64,000 bases of DNA, from assembly GCF_024437745.1 (NCBI RefSeq), contig NZ_JANFNY010000004.1:54815-118814 (forward strand). Direction: 5' to 3'. Source of the DNA: Roseomonas sp. GC11. Lineage in GTDB: Bacteria; Pseudomonadota; Alphaproteobacteria; Acetobacterales; Acetobacteraceae. The first letter of the stretch is position 1; each line of letters opens with the position of its first letter. Positions 1 through 8,870 of the stretch are shown one piece after another. The notes below the pieces were generated by a model that was not told the origin of the DNA, ran no database searches, and worked only from the letters and a program-made list of their open reading frames with translations. Position numbers and translations under genes: made by a program.

Positions 1-1320
1 GCAATCGTTGGGACCGCCCGTGACTTTGGCGACGTAGGGGCTGCACGCCTCCATGCGCACATCGTGGGCGTGGACGCCGCGCTCATCTCCCGCATCAAAT
101 AGGAACGGGATCGCCTCCCGCACCGGATAGGTCACCCCATCGCCACGCTGAAGTTCGAACGCAGGCCCGAAGAACGAATGGGCGTTGTGCCGATTGTACG
201 CCCCAGAGGCGCAGGAGTAGCGCACCCCGTACCGCGCGGTGGTCGTGTTCGTGGCCGAGGAGTTAGCGAAGTGGCCCCCGTAGAACCGCAGGCTGTTGAC
301 CCACGAGGCAGCCTGAAGCGTCCTCAGGTCCAACCCATAGCGGCAATCGACGATGCGTCCCAGTTGGATATCGCTGTCCTCGCAGCCCACGCCATCGGAG
401 AGAAGCTGCACGCCGATGGTGAACTTCTCAACACGAACGATCTCCACCTTGCAGGCATCAATGTTGTTGAGGCGCACCCCAACGAAATCATCGTTGGTCC
501 ATGCTGACTGGGTTGCCGCGGTCACACGGATGCCCCGGTAGGTCTGCGCCTGCGCCCGAGTGGAACCACTCTCCCCCAGGACCAGCGCAGGGCAATCCTG
601 CGGGCCATCATAGAGGATTTCACCATCCATCGTGACGCTCACCGTGGAGGCCACGGAGACCGTGGTGGTGATCCGCCAGGTGCCATAGGGGATGTACAGG
701 GGGATGCCTCGGGCAGCCGCCACGGTGGCAGCCGCTTGCAGCGCCGCCGTGTCGTCAGCGGTGCCACTCCCGATGCCCCCGTGGTTCCTGGGGTCAGCCC
801 GGTTGCCCAGGATGGACGCCAGGAGGCGGCTGGTGGAGCCACCCTCAGGGGTCACCCCGTCGCTGCTCCGGTCGAGCCCCGAGATCATCGAGATTTCCCC
901 GGAGCCACCGAAGGCGAGCACCTTGTTGGCGCGCAGGCTTGCTTCGGGGAGAAGCATGTTCAGCCCGTACTCGCGCGAAGGGCGCCTCAGGGTGCGCTGC
1001 TGGAGTTCCGCGTAGAGGTCAGCGGTCTCCTGGGCGTAGTAGATCAACTGGTCCCGGAGCAGGTTCATATCCCGCTCGCGGATGTTGCTTACATCATCCC
1101 ACCGGACCAGTTCACCGGAGGGAGTGGTCCGCTGCACGCGGACGGTGGCTCCCGCTGTGGGGATGCTGGTGAGCGTGATGGCCCCGTCATGGAGCCAGGA
1201 GAAGGTTGCCGCCACATCGTTCACGAGGACCGAGACGTGCGCGCGGCTAATGAACGGGAACGTGACCGCAAAGGTCGCCGTCACGCCGTTCGCCGTATAG
1301 TCAGTGTATGAGAGGGCCAT
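1..1320 (-). CDS. Tail fibre / tailspike with T7 gp17-type N-terminus (partial, C-terminus outside window)
   Basis: The frame is open from ATG at 1320 to the window edge (440 codons, no stop). Residues 1 to about 120 resemble the T7 tail fibre N-terminal domain that attaches to the tail (start MALSYTDYTANGVTATFAVT, then an FPFISRAHVSVLVN stretch). From about residue 185 there is an IGSGTADDTAALQAA motif followed by IPLYIPYGTWRI, typical of the first turns of pectate-lyase-like beta-helix tailspikes. The protein is therefore probably an adsorption fibre with capsular-polysaccharide depolymerase activity. The catalytic part cannot be judged because the gene is cut by the window. It follows the gp16-like gene, as in T7. 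No good Shine-Dalgarno sequence precedes the ATG. Confidence 0.85.
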   Translation of the reverse strand, partial: MALSYTDYTANGVTATFAVTFPFISRAHVSVLVNDVAATFSWLHDGAITLTSIPTAGATVRVQRTTPSGELVRWDDVSNIRERDMNLLRDQLIYYAQETADLYAELQQRTLRRPSREYGLNMLLPEASLRANKVLAFGGSGEISMISGLDRSSDGVTPEGGSTSRLLASILGNRADPRNHGGIGSGTADDTAALQAAATVAAARGIPLYIPYGTWRITTTVSVASTVSVTMDGEILYDGPQDCPALVLGESGSTRAQAQTYRGIRVTAATQSAWTNDDFVGVRLNNIDACKVEIVRVEKFTIGVQLLSDGVGCEDSDIQLGRIVDCRYGLDLRTLQAASWVNSLRFYGGHFANSSATNTTTARYGVRYSCASGAYNRHNAHSFFGPAFELQRGDGVTYPVREAIPFLFDAGDERGVHAHDVRMEACSPYVAKVTGGPNDC

Positions 1321-1336
1321 GTCCGTGAAAGGTGGT

Positions 1337-1359
1337 GGGGAGGGCGGTTAACCCTCCCC
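1337..1359. other. Perfect inverted repeat between gp16-like and tail fibre genes
   Basis: Arms GGGGAGGG (1337-1344) and CCCTCCCC (1352-1359) enclose a 7-base loop in the 46-base gap before the tail fibre start. There is no T-run, so it is not a classical terminator. It may be an RNA-processing or mRNA-stabilising hairpin. Confidence 0.5.
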
Positions 1360-1366
1360 GTTGGCT

Positions 1367-4300
1367 TCAATCTTCCTGGGGTTCTGCGCCGCCCAGGATC
1401 GCAGGGATAAGCTGCTGCCGCTTCTTGATCCGCGCATCGCGGACCATCGCAGCGAACTCCGGCTGTTCCTGCATCATCAGGGCTTCGCCAGCCATTTTGT
1501 ACTGCCTCACGACACGCTGGAGCATCATCCGCTTGGAGCCGGTGGTGCCGTCACGCGCATCGTCAGTGAGCCGCTGGTATTCCGAGGACTGCACCAGGGC
1601 ATCCAGCGCCTCCTGCATGGTACGCCCGCCCAGCGTGGCATCCTGGCTGGTGAGGACGATCAGCCGATCCCGAAGCTCCGGGGTCAGCTTCACGCCATCC
1701 GAGGTGCGCCAGGGGACAAGCGGCTGCATGTCATAGCCCAGCCGCCGAAGCTCTTGGAGGAACGGAGAGCGGGCCTCGTTGCGATACTGGAGGGGCGAGA
1801 TGGCGCCCAGGAGGCCACCAGTGGTCTCGCTTCCCCAACCCACAGGGACCGTCACGGGGTTCCCCATGAGGTCGCGGATCGGGGGCAGCGTCGAGGAGAA
1901 CCCTGGGGTGCTCGCCATGATCCTGTTGAGGGTCTGGCGGAGAACCGGGAACTGCTCATCGGTGCCGTTGACGCGAACCTCCCGGCTTGTCGGGTCAACC
2001 ACACGGGCAGCCTGGCGGAGCGCGGCAGAGTACGGAACCATGGATGCCGCTGTGTTGGAGAGGAACCGGGTCATCGCCTCGCCAGCGTTCGTGTCGCCCT
2101 CCAGCGGATTGTTGATGGTACCAAAGAGGTCCATCACACCCTTGAAGGCCGTCTTATTCGCCAGGAAGTCCACCATCGCCATGATGTAGCTGGTGGTGAG
2201 GTTCTGCATCGTAGGCGCATCCTTGTAGGTCCAAAGCTGCGCAATGTCCGCCAGGATGCCCAGATGCATGGACACAGGGTCGAAGCGACCGAAGGGGACA
2301 TAGGAGGAGTTACCGTCCTTGTCCGTCACGCGGATCGAGTAGGGCATTGCCCCCGTGGCCCTCTCTGCGGCCCCTTGGTTACCCTGGGGGATCGCTCCGG
2401 TGATCTGGCCGGTGGAGACCATGTACACCCCAGCGCCCCACAGGGAGGCACCCACGGAGATGCGGCCCAACGCCGTGCGCTGCGCCAGTTCCCCGTTGCG
2501 GCCCATGGCGTCCCGCCAGAATTGCCCGGAGAGCGCATTACCAGCGATGGAGTGATCCACGAACCACTTCAGGATGTTCGTCGGGGTGGTGACGAAGGGC
2601 ATGACCAGGCGGAGCAAGGGGACCGACTGGGTGATCCCTTGGAGCCGTGAGCCGATCCGGTCGAGGATGCGCCCGTTATAGTCGAGCTTCTGGGTGAAGG
2701 TCGCCTCTTCGGCGTACTTCCGCGCCAGAGCATCCATCTCCTGCGAGGGGCCGTTCATGGCCCGGATGATGAACTCGCCCAGGGCCTTGTCATCCGCAAG
2801 CTCCCCGCGGCGGAGCATGTCCAGCCCCTCCTCGGTCGCCTGACGGCGCAGGTCCATCCGGTAGTTCAGCCCCTTCATGATCTCATCAGAACTCATCAGG
2901 AGCCGCGTGGGCAGTCGCACCGCCTTCCCGCCCCAATCGAGCATCCAAGCCCCCACGGGGTTGGTGACGTTGAAGGTGGAGGCGCTGATGGCCTGCGGCG
3001 GCAGCGCACCGTTCCCCACCTGAGTGGCGGAGGAGAAGGTGGGGCTGTCCTGCCAGAAGGACTTCATCCCATGTAGGAGTTCAGGCTTCATCCCCTTGCG
3101 CGCATAAAGCTCGCCCAGGGCGTCCGACTGCACACCCTCACGGGCTGCCATCTGGAGAAGCCTGATGTGGTCGATGAAGCTCTCCCCGAGAGCGTGGTAC
3201 ATCGCCACACCACCCCGCACAGCACCCCAGTTTGCCGTCACCGCGCCGCCCATGATGTGCCGCATCGGGTTGATGAGGGCCGAGAGGGTGTTCGAGGTGA
3301 TGTTGATGGCGTGGGTGACGGGGCCACTCAGGATGTTGTTGATGAACAACTCCGAAGTGGCAGCCATGAAGCGTTCCCACCCGGTCCCCTTGAACACCCT
3401 GGCAAGCTGCTCGGGGGTCTGGAGGAGGGAGGCTCGCTTGGCGAACTTCAGGACCGCATCAGCGCCCCCAGCCTCCGCCGTCATCGCTGCCACTTCATCC
3501 GGGGTGAGCCGGAGCATCTGGTCAGCGTCGATCTGGAGAGACCGCAGGGCACGCCCGAAGCTGCTGGCGGTGCCCTCGAAGTACTCCCTGGCTTCCCTGG
3601 CTTTACCCACTGCGAGGACCAGTTCACCCATTGCCGCCGTGTCCCCACCCGCCACTCGCCGGGAGAGGTCGAGGACGGACTGGCTGGCGGACTGCATGTA
3701 CCGCTTGGCGAGGACCGCCATGGCATCGAGGTTGCGGGTCTGGTCGAAGGTGCGCGCCAGGGCCGCACGGGCAGCCTCCGGGGTAGCCGCGATGCTATCC
3801 GCCAGGGCCAGCGTGACCGCTTCGGACTTCACCCGCTGGTTCGCCACGGTGAACGCTGGGGCGTACACATCGTGAAGCGCATTGAGGACCGAGGTGATCC
3901 CTTCGCGCCCCTGAACGTGCATCGGGTTGATCCCGATGAGGTTCATGGCGTCGTCAGGCTTGCCCTCGGACAGGAGGCGCTGAACCTCCTTCGTCCCGGC
4001 CTCGTCGATCTGGATGGCACGGGCCACATCATCAGGGAGTTTCATCCCCATGCGCTGCGCCGCGGTGCCGGTGGGGGCGGCAGTTGGCAGGGCCTCACCA
4101 GAAGCCTTCACAGCCGCCCCAGGATTTGTCTGGGAGGGAACAGCCTGTTGCCCCGCAGGGGTAGCACCGGGGGCGCCCTGGGTGGCCTGTGCGGGCTTTG
4201 GCGGGGTGGCAGCGGCGATGGCCCGATCCAGGGCTTCGCGCTCCTCCTGCGTCAGCATCCCCTTCGCCATCAGGGTCTCATAAGCTTCCCTGGCGCCACG

Positions 4301-5638
4301 AAGCTCGGCTTGCGCCTCTGCGATCATGCGGGAAAGCTCGGCCTGCCCTGGGTCACCCTGGATTGCCCTGGGGGACGGTGCGTCAGGCGTGGGGGTCGCA
4401 CGGGCAGCATCCCACCCTTCGCCACGGCCCTCGGCGGCCTGACGCCACTCCTGCATGGGAGCAAGCTCACCAGGCTCCACCACGTCCTGCACCCGCCGGG
4501 TTTCCCGGGCGGCCACCGCCGCTTCCTCCTCGGCGCCCTTACGGAGGCGCCCGAAGGTCTCATCAGCGAACGTCAGGTTGTCGAGGATGTTCTGCCGCAG
4601 GGCGACTTCTCGCGCCGCAGCCTCCACCTCCCGCACCCCCTCATTCGAGATGGCACGCTGCATGTCCCCGTAGGACCGCTGGCCCTGGAGCTTGTCGATC
4701 GCATCGTTGATGCTACCGCGCTCCCGCTCCGCCACCATCTGCCACGGCTCGGGGAAGCTTTCCTCACCCGGCAGGGTGCCCCGGCGGTACCGCTCGAAGG
4801 GAACCTCTGCTCCCTCCTGCACCGCCTGCGGGGGAACCACAGGGGCCGCCTGGGCTGCCTCGGAGGCGATCCGCTGGTCCACCGGACGGAGCGCCCGGTA
4901 GATGCCCACGGCGGCCTTGGTGAGCGGCGTCAGGACCGTCTCAGCGATGGCGCCCAGACCGGCACCTTCAGCCACAGACTTCAGGCGGCGCTCAATGCCG
5001 CTGTCATCCGCATCCGTCGCGAGGATTGAGGGGATCGGAACCCCAGCCTCCCGCAACGCGGCGGAGAGGTTGTCGTCGGAGGTGGCCGTCAGGGTGAAGT
5101 CCAGAGGGGCACCCACGGCAGCACCACGCCCGATCCGGCCAAGCAGGGTTGGCGCCCTGGTTGCCCAGGAGAGAGCCCCGGTGGCCTTCTGGAGGAGACC
5201 AGCACCACCGAAGAAGGTACCGAGTTCCTGGGTGATCGTGCCGGTCACCGTGTCGGGCTGGTAGATTTCCCGCCGCGCGAGGTTCCCGATGGAGGGCGCC
5301 ACATCCATATCCTGGGTGACGCGCTGGGCAGTCTCAGGGGACATGATGCCCACCGCCTGGGCGCCGGAGAGCATCGCATCGCGGATGCCCCGGTCAACGT
5401 CCGAGAGGGCCACCACGGCGCGCCTGGGGATTTCCAGGGGCAGCGTGGCAAGGGCGCCAGCGGCATCCTTCACATGATCGAAGAAGCCCCTGCGGTTGCC
5501 CTGCTGGGCCACCAGAGCCTTGTCCTGCTCCTGCTGGGCCAGGGCCAGTTCCATCTCGAAATCAAGATCGTCACCGGCAACCTGGGGCTGCTCACTGAGC
5601 ACCGCCGAGGTGACCGAGGTATCAAGGCTTCCGCTCAA
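1367..5638 (-). CDS. Internal virion protein, gp16-like (DNA-ejection protein)
   Basis: This 1423-residue protein occupies the position of T7 gene 16 (1318 residues) between the gp15-like and tail fibre genes. In T7-like phages this protein lies in the inner core and is ejected to help form the DNA channel across the envelope. The N-terminal third has hydrophobic and Gly/Ala-rich segments (about residues 130-180). The region around 400-520 is Gln/Pro/Ala-rich and low in complexity. A large helical body follows. I could not see a convincing lysozyme-like transglycosylase motif at the N-terminus as found in T7 gp16. Assignment rests on size, position and composition, not on recognised catalytic residues. 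Confidence 0.75.
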   Translation of the reverse strand: MSGSLDTSVTSAVLSEQPQVAGDDLDFEMELALAQQEQDKALVAQQGNRRGFFDHVKDAAGALATLPLEIPRRAVVALSDVDRGIRDAMLSGAQAVGIMSPETAQRVTQDMDVAPSIGNLARREIYQPDTVTGTITQELGTFFGGAGLLQKATGALSWATRAPTLLGRIGRGAAVGAPLDFTLTATSDDNLSAALREAGVPIPSILATDADDSGIERRLKSVAEGAGLGAIAETVLTPLTKAAVGIYRALRPVDQRIASEAAQAAPVVPPQAVQEGAEVPFERYRRGTLPGEESFPEPWQMVAERERGSINDAIDKLQGQRSYGDMQRAISNEGVREVEAAAREVALRQNILDNLTFADETFGRLRKGAEEEAAVAARETRRVQDVVEPGELAPMQEWRQAAEGRGEGWDAARATPTPDAPSPRAIQGDPGQAELSRMIAEAQAELRGAREAYETLMAKGMLTQEEREALDRAIAAATPPKPAQATQGAPGATPAGQQAVPSQTNPGAAVKASGEALPTAAPTGTAAQRMGMKLPDDVARAIQIDEAGTKEVQRLLSEGKPDDAMNLIGINPMHVQGREGITSVLNALHDVYAPAFTVANQRVKSEAVTLALADSIAATPEAARAALARTFDQTRNLDAMAVLAKRYMQSASQSVLDLSRRVAGGDTAAMGELVLAVGKAREAREYFEGTASSFGRALRSLQIDADQMLRLTPDEVAAMTAEAGGADAVLKFAKRASLLQTPEQLARVFKGTGWERFMAATSELFINNILSGPVTHAINITSNTLSALINPMRHIMGGAVTANWGAVRGGVAMYHALGESFIDHIRLLQMAAREGVQSDALGELYARKGMKPELLHGMKSFWQDSPTFSSATQVGNGALPPQAISASTFNVTNPVGAWMLDWGGKAVRLPTRLLMSSDEIMKGLNYRMDLRRQATEEGLDMLRRGELADDKALGEFIIRAMNGPSQEMDALARKYAEEATFTQKLDYNGRILDRIGSRLQGITQSVPLLRLVMPFVTTPTNILKWFVDHSIAGNALSGQFWRDAMGRNGELAQRTALGRISVGASLWGAGVYMVSTGQITGAIPQGNQGAAERATGAMPYSIRVTDKDGNSSYVPFGRFDPVSMHLGILADIAQLWTYKDAPTMQNLTTSYIMAMVDFLANKTAFKGVMDLFGTINNPLEGDTNAGEAMTRFLSNTAASMVPYSAALRQAARVVDPTSREVRVNGTDEQFPVLRQTLNRIMASTPGFSSTLPPIRDLMGNPVTVPVGWGSETTGGLLGAISPLQYRNEARSPFLQELRRLGYDMQPLVPWRTSDGVKLTPELRDRLIVLTSQDATLGGRTMQEALDALVQSSEYQRLTDDARDGTTGSKRMMLQRVVRQYKMAGEALMMQEQPEFAAMVRDARIKKRQQLIPAILGGAEPQED

Positions 5639-5647
5639 CGGCTTTCC

Positions 5648-7582
5648 TTATGGGGTGGGGTTGCGGAGTTCGCGGAGACGCTTGGCGATCTCCTGGCGGA
5701 TAGCCGCAGGGTTGCTTGGATCGAGGCCATTCTGCTGCGCCCACTGGCGCACCGAAGGGCTGTTGGGATCGGAGTTGAGGGCAGCACCCACAGCCACGAG
5801 TTCTCCCCGCTGGGTAGCCACCTGGCGAAGGCGCTGCACCGGATCGGCAGGGGTCTCCTGGCGTGTCTGGGGCTGCTGTGGGCGGGCCTGAGGGGAGCTT
5901 GGGGGTGACGCTGCGGCGCCGCTTCGGGAGCCCACAGAGGGCGCCTGGGGCGACACGGATTCCACCAGTCGCCTCGCGGCATCGTTGGAAAAGGTGAAGA
6001 TATCCTGCCCCGTGGGGCGCTTACCCTCTCGCCACTGGTCATAGTACCAGCGCATCGTCTGTTCAGCGAGTTGCTGCTGCGCCTGGGCGATCCTCTCGGG
6101 GGTCTGGTTGGGACCAAGACCCCGCATCAGCGGATCATCAAAGCGAGACTGGAGAGACTGCTGGAGGAAGGACCGGGCAGCGGAGTATTCCGTGGAGCCC
6201 AAGGGAGACTGCGGGCGGACACTGGGATCGCTCTCGGAGCGCCGAATGTCATCCAGAAGGCGCCCTGCGTCAGGCCCTCGCATCGAGCCCATCGCCACCT
6301 CCCGCACCACATCGGCACGGAGTTCCGTGAGATCGTCTGCGGAGCGCGCTGCCAGGAGGCGCCCGATGAACCCATTGAACACCTGCTCGGACTGCTGGCT
6401 GCGCGCGCGGTCCTCGCTGTGCTCCCGCTGCCGGGTGATCGTCTCATTCATCGCGTGGAAGCGTGCGAGGAACCCAGGGTCACGCGAAGCCTGCGCCCGG
6501 ATATCCTCGGGGGATACGTTGGCGCCCTGGAAGAAGATGCTATCCAGAAGCCTATCCCCGTCACGCCGCGCCTGCCGATCCGCGCGCGCGGCTGCGCGCT
6601 CCGCCCGGCTCTCCCGCCGCTCCATCTCGTTCATCGCACGATCCCGGAGAACACGAAGTTGCTCCAGGGCGCGAGGAGAAGAGCCGAAGCCGGGGAGGGT
6701 GCGCCCGGGGTTCTGGTCATCGGGCCGCGGCGCGAAAGCCACCGCCTCGATGAGCCTCACGCTGTCCGCTGGGTTGGCCCTGTTCGTCACATCGGTCAGG
6801 GCGGAGAGAGACTGCATGAGGATGGCATTCACCTCCTCCCCCGAGTAGCCGAACCGGCGAAGCTCAAAGCCCGCCCGATGGAACACCTCGGTGACCTTGG
6901 GGGCCGCATCGGTGAGCGAGGTGCGGCCATCGGAGAGGATACCCCCGGCCTCGTTGCGGATACGCTCCACCACTTGCTCGCGGCCTCGATTGGCTACGTT
7001 CTCGCGGACGGTGCGGGTGTGCTCCTCGCCTAGCTGCTGGCGGACGCTCTGGGCGACCTGCTGGAACCCCTGGAGGTATGTCTGGTCATTGGCATCCCCG
7101 AGGAACGCCTGCATCCGCTGGTCAATCCAGCCCTGCACGGCGTTGGCATCTTCGCCCTGACGTCCCTCCCATGTCTGGTAGTCAGCCCGAAGGCGCTCCC
7201 CGAACCGCTGGGCGTCCACAATGCCCTTGCCCTGGCGATACCCCAGTTGCCACCAAGGGTTATCAATGGGGGCCATGCGGCCCTCGCGGACTTCCCTCTC
7301 ATAGTCGCGCATGGACTGCGCATAGCTCTTACCGGCGGCGGTCTGCCGCTCCTGCTCCTGCTGGTTCTGAACCTCAGCGAAGCGGCGGAAGGAGGGAAGG
7401 AACTCGGATAGCCCCTGAGCCACCGCGCGCATCCCGCTCTCGCCTGCGCCTGGCGCGACGATTTCACGGGGCAGCGAGAGAGGCCGGGGAGCCTCAATGT
7501 TGGTGGGGATGGGGGAGGCGGAGGGGCGCAGCCCGAGGCGTTCAGGCAGACCGCCGGTTAGGGGCGTGGGCTGGCGTGCCAT
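5648..7582 (-). CDS. Internal virion protein, gp15-like
   Basis: At 644 residues this is somewhat shorter than T7 gp15 (747) and is in the same place, between gp14-like and gp16-like genes. It is rich in Gln, Arg and Glu with long predicted helices. The segment around residues 100-160 (an NPWWQLGYRQGKG-type stretch) resembles the conserved N-terminal part of podoviral gp15 homologues. In T7, gp15 forms part of the internal core and of the trans-envelope tube during ejection. The C-terminal 90 residues are Pro/Ser/Gln-rich and probably flexible. The gene starts 4 bases after the gp14-like stop and is separated from the gp16-like start by 9 bases, so the three are translated as one block. Confidence 0.8.
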   Translation of the reverse strand: MARQPTPLTGGLPERLGLRPSASPIPTNIEAPRPLSLPREIVAPGAGESGMRAVAQGLSEFLPSFRRFAEVQNQQEQERQTAAGKSYAQSMRDYEREVREGRMAPIDNPWWQLGYRQGKGIVDAQRFGERLRADYQTWEGRQGEDANAVQGWIDQRMQAFLGDANDQTYLQGFQQVAQSVRQQLGEEHTRTVRENVANRGREQVVERIRNEAGGILSDGRTSLTDAAPKVTEVFHRAGFELRRFGYSGEEVNAILMQSLSALTDVTNRANPADSVRLIEAVAFAPRPDDQNPGRTLPGFGSSPRALEQLRVLRDRAMNEMERRESRAERAAARADRQARRDGDRLLDSIFFQGANVSPEDIRAQASRDPGFLARFHAMNETITRQREHSEDRARSQQSEQVFNGFIGRLLAARSADDLTELRADVVREVAMGSMRGPDAGRLLDDIRRSESDPSVRPQSPLGSTEYSAARSFLQQSLQSRFDDPLMRGLGPNQTPERIAQAQQQLAEQTMRWYYDQWREGKRPTGQDIFTFSNDAARRLVESVSPQAPSVGSRSGAAASPPSSPQARPQQPQTRQETPADPVQRLRQVATQRGELVAVGAALNSDPNSPSVRQWAQQNGLDPSNPAAIRQEIAKRLRELRNPTP

Positions 7583-7585
7583 GCG

Positions 7586-8404
7586 TTACCAGTCTCGATC
7601 CGTGACGGCGCGATCTGAGGCGCCCTGGGTTGACGATGAGGAAGAGGGAAGAGAACCGAGGGAGACACTGGGGGACTGCTTGGCGCGCGCCGTGAAGTAG
7701 TCCGTTGCCGCGCTGCCGAAGCCGAACAGGAGTTCCAGGGCGGAACCGCCAGCGCGCAGAATGGGCGAGGTGGGCGCGATAGGATCACGCAGGGCGTTGA
7801 GCCGGGACTGGTAGTTGGCATCCGCAGCGTCGATGTTCCGGCGCACCTGGGCCACCGCAGCGTCCGTGTTGGCGCTGTCATCGGTGCTCTGGCGGCTGAA
7901 GCCTTGGAACTGCTCCAACATCAGGGCGGAGATGGTATTCCCCGCCACACCCATAGAGGCAGCCCCGGCGGTAATCCGGCCCTGGGCCTGCCGCCTCTCC
8001 ACGCTGCGCTGGTCCTGCCGCTCCGCCTGGGCATCCCGCTCCTGAAGGATGCGGCTGTTCAGGCTGTTGATCGTGAGGCCCCGAGAGGTACCCTCGTTCA
8101 CCCGCTGGGCAGCGTTATAGTCTATGACCTGCTGCCGCTCGGCCACCTGCCGATTGTACTCAGCGGTGGCGCGGGCATTGGAGAAGGCTGCTTCTTCGTT
8201 CTTCGCTAGGAAGCTGGAGATGGAGCGCCCTGCGGTGCCCACAGCGGTGATCTCAGGGGACCACTCGGCCACCCTGGAGGCGAAGGACTGGGAGGGCTGC
8301 GAGGAAGCCTGAGGGGAAGCCTGCTGGTCCCCTGAGGAGGAACCCCCGAGGCCCACAAAGCTCCCTATGGTTCCCAGCACCTTGGAAACGTCAGACGTGC
8401 ACAT
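7586..8404 (-). CDS. Internal virion protein, gp14-like
   Basis: The protein has 272 residues from the ATG at 8404 (start MCTSDVSKVLGTIGSF), which overlaps the end of the upstream gene by 14 bases. Residues 90-200 form a long Gln/Arg/Ala-rich helical region, as in T7 gp14 (196 residues). The C-terminus is Ser-rich. Order and composition fit the smallest core/channel protein of T7-like virions. A longer frame extends upstream of the chosen start but lies inside the preceding gene and is basic and unstructured, so it was not used. Confidence 0.75.
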   Translation of the reverse strand: MCTSDVSKVLGTIGSFVGLGGSSSGDQQASPQASSQPSQSFASRVAEWSPEITAVGTAGRSISSFLAKNEEAAFSNARATAEYNRQVAERQQVIDYNAAQRVNEGTSRGLTINSLNSRILQERDAQAERQDQRSVERRQAQGRITAGAASMGVAGNTISALMLEQFQGFSRQSTDDSANTDAAVAQVRRNIDAADANYQSRLNALRDPIAPTSPILRAGGSALELLFGFGSAATDYFTARAKQSPSVSLGSLPSSSSSTQGASDRAVTDRDW

Positions 8405-8870
8405 GCTCGCTTTGGCGATGGAAGGGGATGAATAGGTGGCCCTGAAGGGGGACCGGGGGGTGTAACTGGTAGCCCAGGCGGCGGAGGAACCGCAGGTGGG
8501 CTTCGTTGCGCGCATCGGCTGCGTTGGCGAGGACCGGGAAGGTCTCATGCCAGCGAGCGATTAGGTGCCGCGCCAGTTTGACCATGGAGATCGGATGGCG
8601 CGCGAAGAGGGGAGTGCAGAGGAGCCACGGGGCGCCCATACCAGGGGCAGGCCCAGGGGCCACGCCGAACACAGCAAGGGGGCCGCGTGGCTCCTCCGCC
8701 ACCCAAGCCTCTACCGAGTGTGCGATAGAGGTGGAGATGGCGGAGCGCGGGGTGTGGCCCGCAGCCACGCATTCAGCCTTGTCGGCGTCCGTCAGGAGAT
8801 CGGCAATGCTTACGTCCTCCGGGATCGCAGGACGAACACGCCCTCCCAGTCTGCGGAGAGGATCGAGCAA
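8391..8870 (-). CDS. Internal virion protein, gp13-like (GNAT-fold)
   Basis: The protein has a GNAT-like plan seen in T7 gp13 and podoviral relatives: a VRPAIPEDV-type beta-strand start, DADKAECVAAGHTP, a central VAPG/GAPWLLCT stretch, and the C-terminal ARNEAHLRFLRRLGY motif (acetyltransferase-like but probably structural). No ATG exists at a sensible place. Candidates are TTG at 8870 (used here) and CTG at 8849; both overlap the end of tail tube B. The alternative TTG at 8936 would overlap it by 127 bases. The start is therefore uncertain. In T7 the gene 13 product is needed for core assembly. Confidence 0.65.
   Translation of the reverse strand: MLDPLRRLGGRVRPAIPEDVSIADLLTDADKAECVAAGHTPRSAISTSIAHSVEAWVAEEPRGPLAVFGVAPGPAPGMGAPWLLCTPLFARHPISMVKLARHLIARWHETFPVLANAADARNEAHLRFLRRLGYQLHPPVPLQGHLFIPFHRQSEHVHV

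Noticed and set aside
1361..5029. Long plus-strand frames (429 and 620 codons) opposite the gp16-like gene
   Set aside because: They are antisense shadows of a 1423-codon gene in GC-rich DNA, with His/Arg/Gly-rich composition and no recognisable domain.
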